Source: JBEIJQ01 sp040380145
GTDB lineage: Bacteria > Bacteroidota > Bacteroidia > Chitinophagales > Saprospiraceae
Length of the DNA: 37,873 bases
Reading direction: 5' to 3'
NCBI GenBank assembly: GCA_040380145.1
Contig: JBEIJQ010000009.1
Span: forward strand, 1-37,873
Positions 1 through 6,273 of the stretch are shown here, piece by piece (the stretch's first letter is position 1; each line of letters begins with the position of its first letter). The notes beneath the pieces are model-generated. The model had not been told where the DNA came from. It searched no databases and saw only the letters and a program-made list of their open reading frames with translations. A program made the translations under genes and the position numbers.

Positions 1-163
1 GCAGGATTTCGTACACGGCATGGCAGCCTTCGCAGCAAAACGGCTTTTCCTGCCGGATCAGGACCGCGTTTTCCGGGCAGTCGCCGCCGCAGTGGGTACA
101 TACAGGGGCGCCGTCGTGCGCGCGCTGGCCTTTGTCCGGCAATGGTTTGGCCGTTTCGTACAT
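1..163 (-). CDS. Heavy-metal P-type ATPase, CcoI/FixI type (N-terminal fragment, cut by window edge)
   Basis: Only the first 54 codons are in the window; the gene continues beyond base 1. The translation begins at an ATG at 163, and an in-frame TAG lies a short way upstream with no other ATG between. It shows a CTHCGGDCP cluster (residues 22-30) followed by FCCEGCHAVYEIL (42-54). This is the cysteine-rich 'putative metal-binding domain of cation transport ATPase' found at the N-terminus of FixI/CcoI-like copper-exporting P1B ATPases, which supply copper for cbb3 cytochrome oxidase assembly. The ATPase core is not visible, so the substrate and exact subfamily are inferred from this domain alone. 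It lies 89 bases downstream of the HhH gene on the same strand. Confidence 0.7.
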   Translation of the reverse strand, partial: MYETAKPLPDKGQRAHDGAPVCTHCGGDCPENAVLIRQEKPFCCEGCHAVYEIL

Positions 164-182
164 CGGGATGCGTATTTTCGGG

Positions 183-190
183 CAAAACTA
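183..190 (-). promoter_or_regulatory. Possible -7 element for the P-type ATPase gene
   Basis: On the minus strand this reads TAGTTTTG, matching the Bacteroidota -7 consensus TAnnTTTG, about 20 bases before the ATG at 163. No good -33 TTTG lies at the usual distance (the nearest is 11 bases away), so this is a weak call. Confidence 0.3.
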
Positions 191-252
191 TCTTGGCCCC
201 CCAAAGACGGATATGCGTCCCGTCACTCCTTGGACTGACTTTGCTCATCCGC

Positions 253-2184
253 TCAGAACTCCCATTGCAGCTGGAGGCTGAGCTCCACGGGCGCGGCCCC
301 TTCGCGCGGCAGCGTCTGGGCCGCCCTCGCCCACAAGGTGCCGTTTTCGCCCAGATCCGCCCGGGCGTTGAGGTACCAACGGAGCCCATCGCCTTGGAAA
401 GCCGGCGCAGAAAAGGCGAATCTGACCTGGTTTTCGTACACATAGATCCGCGCATCGTAGTCTTCCACATGGAAAACGGCCAAGCGCGCCTGGAATCCCC
501 AGCCTTTTTTCGCCAATCCCACATCTTGTCCCAGCCAGATCCCCATCGGCGACGCCGTTTCGCCGCTCGCCCGCATGAATTCCGCCCGCATCCGCCACTC
601 GAGGCCCGGCGACAGTTCGGCTTCCACGCGGGCGCCGATGCCGAGGCGGCCGAGCACTGCTGTCGTACCTGCTTCGGCTCCGTCGCGTTCGGTCCGGTTG
701 TGGCGCACCTGCACCGCCATGGTCAGGTTTTTGGCGGGCTGATAGAACACCTGCGCCGACCAGTCGCAGCCCAAGGAGGGGGAACGGCTGGCGTAGCGCG
801 GCCACGGAAACCGGTACAGGTCGGCCAGCAGCGTGGCCCGCCAACGGGGCCCGGGGCGGATGTCGGCGGCCAGTTCCAAACCGGTCTCGGCCTCGCTGCG
901 GCCCGACCGGGACGAGGGGCGCCCGTGCAGGGCGGTGAATTCCTGCGAAAAGTGCCGCACCGTTGCCGAAAGCCGCACGGCGTCGCCGGCCTTGGCGCTC
1001 GCGCCCACCAGGGCCGCCCAGCCGCCGGACAAGTTTTTCGCCGCTTCGGCGTACAGCCGTGCGCCGCGCAGCGACACCACCGCGTCTGCGCCCAACAGTC
1101 CTTCGGTCTGCCCCCGGAATTGAAACCGTCGGTAGATCTCCGCCGAATCGGGCTCCACGGGGCGGTCGAAACGGGTCCAAAGCCCGTATGCCCGCACATT
1201 GGCCACCGCACCCCGCCACTGCACCGCCGCTCCGGCAGCCGTTTCGCCCAAAGCCCGCTGGCCGGCCCGCTCGCTCACGGTGCGGTGGTAGCCGCTTTCG
1301 CGCAGCGCCGTGACCGTCCCGTTTTTGTCAACGGACGCGTCGCGGCGACGGCGGGAAAAAAACAGCAGTCCCTCCCATTTTTTTCCCCATTCGAATTGGG
1401 CCGCCGCGCCCCGGAAAAATCCGCTCTCGAGCGCCCCCGTGTGCGGGCGCAGCGCCTCGGCCCAACGGCGGCGGTCGGCGGGGCCCGTCGAGAAAAAACC
1501 GCCGCCCTGCCAGATCGCCAGTCCTTGTCCGAGCCGGATCTCGTAATCGCCCAAGGCCACGGCACGGCACCGGGCGAACGGCCGCCTGACATACGCGTGC
1601 ACCGACACATAGTCCGGTCCGGCCAGCGGAGGCCCGCTCCACCACGGCTCGCCGGGGTCCTTGTCGAGCACGATCCCAAGGCTGAGATCGTCGCGGTGCC
1701 GCAAGCGCCAGCGCATCAAAAAGCGATCGGGAGAGGGTAGGGGATCTTCCTCCCCCCAACGCCGGGTCCAGCGCGCCAGCAGTTCGCCGCGGGCAAATCG
1801 CAGACGATGGTGCAGGGGACGAAACGGCGAAGGCTCCTCCAATCGGATGTGCGGCAGCGCACGGTGGATGGTCGCCGAATCCCACAGGGGCACATGGCGG
1901 AGTTCGTACACCGAGCGCAGCGGGCCAAAAGCACGGCGATATTCCAACAGCGCCAGAGCCTGCAGTTCGTCGCAAAGTCCCGTGGCCGCCAGTTCGGCCG
2001 CTTCGGCTTGGTTGAGCGGCAGTTTTCCGCTCCCGTTCTCTTCGACCCATTCGGGCACGCCCTCCCCGCCGTCGAGCAGCAGCCTTTCCAGTGCCGGCGG
2101 GTCCATGGAAGGATCCTGTTGCTGGGCCGTGGCCCAGAGCGGTAGGAAGAGCAGGACCGCCCAGTTGATCCGGTTGATTTTCAT
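253..2184 (-). CDS. Helix-hairpin-helix protein with probable outer-membrane beta-barrel
   Basis: Encodes 643 residues from an ATG at 2184. This start gives a clean signal peptide (residues 1-20, ending in LPLWATA) and is preferred over an upstream in-frame start at 2328. Residues about 55-115 resemble the ComEA-type HhH DNA-binding fold: LNQAEAAEL, then ALLEYRRAFGPLRSVYEL. The remaining ~500 residues alternate polar and hydrophobic/aromatic positions, contain many glycines and arginines, and end in an aromatic residue (LQLQWEF), as expected of an outer-membrane barrel. HhH-plus-barrel proteins of this shape occur in Bacteroidota, but their role is not established; DNA handling at the cell surface is only a guess from the HhH part. 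High-GC codon use matches the neighbours. Confidence 0.7.
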   Translation of the reverse strand: MKINRINWAVLLFLPLWATAQQQDPSMDPPALERLLLDGGEGVPEWVEENGSGKLPLNQAEAAELAATGLCDELQALALLEYRRAFGPLRSVYELRHVPLWDSATIHRALPHIRLEEPSPFRPLHHRLRFARGELLARWTRRWGEEDPLPSPDRFLMRWRLRHRDDLSLGIVLDKDPGEPWWSGPPLAGPDYVSVHAYVRRPFARCRAVALGDYEIRLGQGLAIWQGGGFFSTGPADRRRWAEALRPHTGALESGFFRGAAAQFEWGKKWEGLLFFSRRRRDASVDKNGTVTALRESGYHRTVSERAGQRALGETAAGAAVQWRGAVANVRAYGLWTRFDRPVEPDSAEIYRRFQFRGQTEGLLGADAVVSLRGARLYAEAAKNLSGGWAALVGASAKAGDAVRLSATVRHFSQEFTALHGRPSSRSGRSEAETGLELAADIRPGPRWRATLLADLYRFPWPRYASRSPSLGCDWSAQVFYQPAKNLTMAVQVRHNRTERDGAEAGTTAVLGRLGIGARVEAELSPGLEWRMRAEFMRASGETASPMGIWLGQDVGLAKKGWGFQARLAVFHVEDYDARIYVYENQVRFAFSAPAFQGDGLRWYLNARADLGENGTLWARAAQTLPREGAAPVELSLQLQWEF

Positions 2185-2684
2185 GTTTTTGGATGTGTTG
2201 AAGGATGGGAAAAAACGCCTGAAAGCAAAATCGGGCCTCTGGCAGGCCACACCCGTTTTGTTCTCGGCGGGCGCAAAAAAAAATCCGGCCAGCCTGGAGG
2301 CTGAGCCGGATCGAAATTGGCTTTTCATCTTTACCGTATATATATACCTTTTTGCCCCCCTGCGGTAACCGCTTTTTTGAACTTTTTTCGGATAAACAGA
2401 AAAAAAATCAATTTTTAAAAGTTATTTATTTTATATTTTTATGAAAATCAATTTTATATAAAAAATTGTATTTTTCTTGCTTTTGAGAGTCGGACGATAG
2501 GCCCCTTTCCCCTCTTTTTTCGATTTTTTGAAGAAGTTATTTTTTCTTAAAAAAATAAATAAAAAAATATCAATCAAATAGTTGTGTTCTTTTTATCGTA
2601 TTCTGTTTCCCGAACGGGTTTTTTGTTTGCCCCGCGAAACCTGTCAGGGGCCCACAATGGCGATTCCAGATTATTTTTGTGGGC
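2185..2684. other. Divergent intergenic region with AT-rich island
   Basis: About 500 bases separate the divergent HhH and SDR genes. No convincing gene is present. The segment 2340-2600 is very AT-rich, with long A and T runs, in otherwise GC-rich DNA; it presumably holds both promoters. I saw no tRNA, no clear DnaA-box cluster and no repeat array. Confidence 0.6.
2672..2679 (+). promoter_or_regulatory. -7 element TATTTTTG just before the SDR start
   Basis: TATTTTTG fits TAnnTTTG and ends only five bases before the ATG at 2685, so transcription could begin at or very near the start codon. No -33 TTTG is visible at 17-20 bases upstream. The same octamer precedes rseP. Confidence 0.4.
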
Positions 2685-3479
2685 ATGAAAACGATGCTCA
2701 TCACCGGTTGTGCCCGCGGAATGGGCCTTTTGATGGCCGAAACCTTCGCCGCCGAGGGCTGGCGGGTGGTGGCCACCGACATCAACGAGGCCGAGCTACT
2801 GTCGCAACGGCTGGAGGAGCGCTTTCCGGACCGGATGCTGGTGCGCCGGATGGATGTGTCGCGGTACTCCGATTGGGAAAACATCTTCGCCGAGATCCGC
2901 GGTCTTTGGGGCGGCGTGGATGTGCTCGTCAACAACGCCGGGGTTTTGCGGCCGCGTTTCTGCGCCAACATCGAGCGGGCCGACATCGACCTGCAGCTCG
3001 ATGTGAACGCCCGCGGCACCATTTACGGCACCACCTTGGGCGCGCGCGAAATGGCCGCCCGGGGCGGTGGGCACATCATCAATATCGTTTCCATCGCGGG
3101 TATCGCGCCGGCGCCCGGGCTGGCCATGTATTGCGCCTCGAAGTTCGCCGCCCGCGGTTTCACGCTGGCCGTGGCCTACGAGCTGCGCGAGAAAGGGGTA
3201 CATGTGACCGCGATCTGTCCGGACGCCGTGAACACCCAGATGGTCTCCGAGCACATCCACAACGACGATGCGGGCATTGTTTTTTCCGGAAGTCTGCTGC
3301 GCGCCGAAGATGTGGTACGCGCGGTGCAAAAGGCTCTCCGCACCCGCCCTGTCGAGATCGTGCTGCCTTTTGGCCGGGGTGTTACGGCCAAATTGGCCGG
3401 TTTTTTTCCCGCCCTCGGCTTTTGGGTCAAGGATTTTTTTCACAAAAAAGGAAGCAAAAAACAGATGGGCCTCCGATGA
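2685..3479 (+). CDS. Short-chain dehydrogenase/reductase (SDR) family oxidoreductase
   Basis: 264 residues, the normal length for a classical SDR. The cofactor loop TGCARGMG (residues 7-14) matches TGxxxGxG, NNAG is at 83-86, and the catalytic set is Ser137, Tyr149 and Lys153 (YCASK). TDIN at residues 31-34 puts an Asp at the end of strand beta2, which often signals preference for NAD(H); this is inference. The substrate cannot be told from the sequence. An in-frame GTG at 2679 could be read as a start, but the ATG at 2685 is better because the GTG falls inside the -7 element. The C-terminus (FFHKKGSKK) is basic. The gene stands alone, with 247 bases before the next gene. Confidence 0.9.
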   Translation: MKTMLITGCARGMGLLMAETFAAEGWRVVATDINEAELLSQRLEERFPDRMLVRRMDVSRYSDWENIFAEIRGLWGGVDVLVNNAGVLRPRFCANIERADIDLQLDVNARGTIYGTTLGAREMAARGGGHIINIVSIAGIAPAPGLAMYCASKFAARGFTLAVAYELREKGVHVTAICPDAVNTQMVSEHIHNDDAGIVFSGSLLRAEDVVRAVQKALRTRPVEIVLPFGRGVTAKLAGFFPALGFWVKDFFHKKGSKKQMGLR

Positions 3480-3586
3480 GCGGCTCTCTGACAACGCCGG
3501 CGACGGTTGTTTTTGGGAGCATTCCCCTTCGTTCGCCCGAGCAATGTTGGTGGGCCGGGTGGCATTTTTGGGGAAAATCATCTTTT

Positions 3587-3620
3587 TTTGCAGAATAATT
3601 TTTTGAAAAGTGTATATTGA
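3587..3620 (+). promoter_or_regulatory. Possible promoter for the sigma-factor operon
   Basis: TTTG (3587-3590) and TATATTGA (3613-3620), 22 bases apart, resemble a -33/-7 pair with a slightly long spacer and an imperfect -7 box. It lies about 110 bases before the ECF sigma gene. Confidence 0.3.
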
Positions 3621-3726
3621 GATGTTTATCCGTTTCTGCCTTTTTTTGAAAGCCCGTTGAAACCGCGGGGTTCCTTGTTGCACCGCACCGATTTCTGCCC
3701 GACTTCCACAAACCACTCATCCGCCC

Positions 3727-4305
3727 ATGACATCCACGCTCGAATCCGACATCATCGATGGACTGCGCGCCGGGGGCATCCGCCGCCGGCTGAGCGAAAA
3801 CAAGTTGTTCGAGACTTTTTCCTATTTCGTCAACGAGGGCGTCCGCAAGTTCCGCCTCGATCGGGACGATGCAGCGGGCGCTTACGCCGATGCCGTTTTG
3901 GCGGTGGTCGGTTCGATCCACAACGGAGGGTTCGAGCAGCGTGCTTCGCTGAAAACTTTTCTTTTCCAGATTTTTTCCAACAAATGTGTTGACCTGACCA
4001 GAAAAAAAACGACCAATAAGGGGAAGGTACACCAAGGCACTGTTTGGATCGACGAGCTGCCCCTGCCCGATGAGTCGCGCAACTTTCTGCGCAGATTGAT
4101 GGACGCCAGCCAGCTCGACATCGTCAAGGCCCGGATCGCCCAACTGGGCGAAAAATGCCAAACGATGCTGCTCCGCTGGGGAGAGGGGTACTCCGATTCG
4201 GAAATCGCTTCCGAGCTCGGGTACAACACCGAAGCGGTCGCCAAGACCAGCCGCCTGCGTTGCCTGCAGAAATTGCGCGAAAGCAGCTCCTCAAGCGGAG
4301 CCTGA
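3727..4305 (+). CDS. RNA polymerase sigma-70 family (ECF) sigma factor
   Basis: 192 residues from an ATG at 3727. The N-terminal half has the helical pattern of sigma region 2, including SLKTFLFQIFSNKCVDLTRK where region 2.4 is expected. Residues about 130-185 form region 4, with a helix-turn-helix around YSDSEIASELGYNTEAVAKT. Divergence in region 2 fits the ECF branch found with TPR and CHAT genes in Bacteroidota. It would direct RNA polymerase to a small regulon. The next gene begins 51 bases downstream on the same strand and encodes a membrane protein with an anti-sigma-like head, so the pair is probably one operon and a regulator/anti-regulator couple (inference). The target promoter is unknown. 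Confidence 0.85.
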   Translation: MTSTLESDIIDGLRAGGIRRRLSENKLFETFSYFVNEGVRKFRLDRDDAAGAYADAVLAVVGSIHNGGFEQRASLKTFLFQIFSNKCVDLTRKKTTNKGKVHQGTVWIDELPLPDESRNFLRRLMDASQLDIVKARIAQLGEKCQTMLLRWGEGYSDSEIASELGYNTEAVAKTSRLRCLQKLRESSSSSGA

Positions 4306-4331
4306 ACGCGCAACTGCCCTTCGGAAAGTCG

Positions 4332-4349
4332 TTTTTTACCCAAAAAAAA
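4332..4349 (+). promoter_or_regulatory. T-tract/ACCC/A-tract leader before the TPR gene
   Basis: TTTTTTACCCAAAAAAAA ends seven bases before the ATG at 4357. The first 16 bases are identical to the leader at 5395-5410. A-rich sequence before the start is typical of Bacteroidota translation initiation, which uses few Shine-Dalgarno sites. Role inferred. Confidence 0.45.
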
Positions 4350-4356
4350 TCAAGTC

Positions 4357-5100
4357 ATGGAACAGGATCAGGTCTATCAGCGCATCGAAACCTATCTCGG
4401 CGGTCAAATGACCGACGAGGAACGCCGGGCGTTCGAAAGCGAAATCTCCCAAAACCCGGAACTGGCCTCCGAGGTGGCCTTTTACCTCCACGCCCGAGAG
4501 GCGTTGACCCAAACGGCTTTGGAAAGCCGCCGGGCCGAATTGTTGGCCCTGCTGCCCGAAGAGGGGAGCGGTGCCGCTCCCCGGACGCGCACCCTTTCGA
4601 TGCGTTGGGCCCTGGGGCTGGCCGCATCGGTGGCCTTGCTGGTCGGGTTTGCGGTGTGGGCCTTCTTGTCGGGCCCCGAACCAACGCTCAACCAAATGGC
4701 CGATGGGTTTGCCACCGAGAAAATGGGCGGCTCGACCACCATGGGCGGCGGCCCCAGCACCCTTCAGACCGGTCTGGACCACTTCAACAACGGTCAACTG
4801 GCGGAGGCCCGCGACGCGTTTGCCCTGTACCTCCAAAACACGCCCAACGATCCGGTGGCGCTCGAAGGACTGGCCCGCTCTTATCTGGGGCTCGGCGAGT
4901 TCCGGCTCGCCCTCGACCGCCTCGAAGACCTCGAAACGCTCGGTGGGCCGTACAACTCGGCCAAGTTCTTCAAAGCCCTCGTGCTGATCCGCCGCAATGC
5001 GCCGGGAGATCAGGCCCAGGCCCGGGAACTCCTCCAAAGCATCGTTTCCGCCAAGGGAGGCCACTACCGCGATGCAGAAAAACTGCTCGAAAAAATGTAG
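4357..5100 (+). CDS. Single-pass membrane TPR protein with anti-sigma-like N-terminus
   Basis: 247 residues in three parts. Residues 10-60 (YLGGQMTDEERRAFE, then NPELASEVAF) match the head seen in many Bacteroidota anti-sigma-type membrane proteins encoded next to ECF factors. Residues 84-104 form one transmembrane helix. Residues about 135-245 are helical tetratricopeptide repeats, e.g. HFNNGQLAEARDAFALYLQ and GLARSYLGLGEFRLALDRLE. The likely topology is N-in, with the TPR part in the periplasm. It follows the sigma gene by 51 bases and precedes a terminator at 5141-5177, so the two genes form one transcript. Inference: it holds the sigma factor and senses a periplasmic partner through the TPR. 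No zinc-binding HxxxCxxC motif is seen, so it is not a classical zinc anti-sigma factor. Confidence 0.7.
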   Translation: MEQDQVYQRIETYLGGQMTDEERRAFESEISQNPELASEVAFYLHAREALTQTALESRRAELLALLPEEGSGAAPRTRTLSMRWALGLAASVALLVGFAVWAFLSGPEPTLNQMADGFATEKMGGSTTMGGGPSTLQTGLDHFNNGQLAEARDAFALYLQNTPNDPVALEGLARSYLGLGEFRLALDRLEDLETLGGPYNSAKFFKALVLIRRNAPGDQAQARELLQSIVSAKGGHYRDAEKLLEKM

Positions 5101-5140
5101 CACGGGCCGGCCGTGAAAAGCGGCCTGTTCCAGATCTGAA

Positions 5141-5177
5141 AATCCTCTCGAACGCCTTTGTTCGCGGGGATTTTTTT
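5141..5177 (+). terminator. Rho-independent terminator after the sigma/TPR pair
   Basis: A two-part stem: AATCC pairs with GGATT on the outside and CGAAC pairs with GTTCG around a GCCTTT loop, followed by seven T. It separates the sigma/TPR transcript from the SUMF1 gene. Confidence 0.6.
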
Positions 5178-5394
5178 GATAGGCAGAATGGCTTGTATGC
5201 GCCTTCTCAATTTCTCCTTTTCCTCCACTGCGATCGCAAAATCGCGTCTGGACTTTTCCCTTTTTCGGTGAAGGGTTCAGTGCTTTTCTTTTGCGTAGGA
5301 TAAGCCGTTGGCCAATTCCATAACTTTGTTGCCGAATCAAATTTTTTCGCCCGCGAAGAGGGCTTAACTTGTTGTGTTCCCCCCATTTTTTTAC

Positions 5395-5410
5395 TTTTTT
5401 ACCCAAAAAA
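5395..5410 (+). promoter_or_regulatory. T-tract/ACCC/A-tract leader before the SUMF1 gene
   Basis: TTTTTTACCCAAAAAA ends two bases before the ATG at 5413. It is a 16-base exact match to the leader of the TPR gene. TAACTTTG at 5321-5328 upstream fits the -7 consensus, so this gene may have its own promoter. Confidence 0.45.
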
Positions 5411-5412
5411 CA

Positions 5413-6165
5413 ATGGAAAATCAACACACATGGGCCGAGGAGCACGCCGATTACACCGAAACGGTGAACGGAATATCTTTCACGATGATCGCGGTGAAAG
5501 GCGGCGAATTCACGATGGGGGATATGTTTGGAGACAGCGACGATAACAGTGAAACGCCACACCAAGTGACGGTGAGCGACTATTTCCTGGGCGAAACGAC
5601 CGTGACGCAGGACCTTTGGTACGCGGTGATGAGAAACAACCCGAGCGACTGTTCGGGCAGCGACGACCTACCGGTGGAAAACGTCAGCTGGGAGGACGCG
5701 CAGGAGTTCATCCAACGGTTGACCGGCCTGACCGGCCAATCGTTCCGTTTGCCGACGGAGGCGGAGTGGGAGTTTGCGGCCCGGGAGCGGGGACGGAAGG
5801 TGCGCTTCGGGAACGGCAGAGATGTGGCGGATCCGGAGGAAATGAACTTTGACGGAAGCCATGCGGAAAACTGCTCGGTGCAAGGAGTTTATCGGGGAGA
5901 AACCACTTCGGTGAAGTTGTTTCCGCCCAATGCGCTGGGGCTGTACGATATGTCGGGAAATGTCTGGGAATGGTGCGAAGATTGGTACGATATTTATCCG
6001 CAGAAGCCCCAAAACGATCCCAGGGGGCCCGATCACGGCGATTTTCGGGTGCGCCGGGGTGGCAGCTGGTTCGACTTTCCCAATCGTTGCCGTGTGTCGT
6101 ACCGCGAGGTCGAAAAACCCGACTACTGTATGGACGACACTGGCTTCCGCCTCGCCTCCGGGTGA
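5413..6165 (+). CDS. SUMF1/formylglycine-generating-enzyme-family protein
   Basis: 250 residues from the ATG at 5413; a GTG at 5374 is in frame but would add a non-conserved T-tract translation. The whole length is one FGE-sulfatase fold: GGEFTMG (30-36), RLPTEAEWEFAAR (112-124), GNVWEWCEDW (182-191), RGGSW (215-219) and a terminal GFRL (244-247). There is no signal peptide, so it is predicted cytoplasmic. True formylglycine-generating enzymes use two cysteines after GGS. Here the first is replaced by Asp221 and only Cys226 lines up, so sulfatase activation is doubtful and a binding or other oxidative role is as likely. No sulfatase is encoded nearby. It sits between the sigma/TPR pair and the TPR-CHAT gene, an association seen in bacterial signalling and conflict loci (known for the families; function here inferred). 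Confidence 0.85.
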   Translation: MENQHTWAEEHADYTETVNGISFTMIAVKGGEFTMGDMFGDSDDNSETPHQVTVSDYFLGETTVTQDLWYAVMRNNPSDCSGSDDLPVENVSWEDAQEFIQRLTGLTGQSFRLPTEAEWEFAARERGRKVRFGNGRDVADPEEMNFDGSHAENCSVQGVYRGETTSVKLFPPNALGLYDMSGNVWEWCEDWYDIYPQKPQNDPRGPDHGDFRVRRGGSWFDFPNRCRVSYREVEKPDYCMDDTGFRLASG

Positions 6166-6202
6166 GGGGCGCCGTTTTGGCGATAATCCTGACCCGTTGT
6201 CC

Positions 6203-6226
6203 AACCGGTGCCGGTTTTGTGTTTTT
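6203..6226 (+). terminator. Weak terminator after the SUMF1 gene
   Basis: AACCG, loop GTGC, CGGTT, then a broken T-run (TTGTGTTTTT). The stem is only five base pairs, so read-through into the CHAT gene is likely. Confidence 0.4.
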
Positions 6227-6273
6227 GGGAAAATGCCCTAATTTGCCCAATCCAACGATGCCCACACCGCCCG

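Noticed and set aside
142..1740. Long open frame (532 codons) on the plus strand opposite the HhH gene
   Set aside because: Arginine- and proline-rich translation with no family resemblance; it is a GC-rich shadow of the clear gene on the other strand.
2340..2600. AT-rich island as replication origin
   Set aside because: No DnaA-box cluster or dnaA/dnaN neighbours seen.
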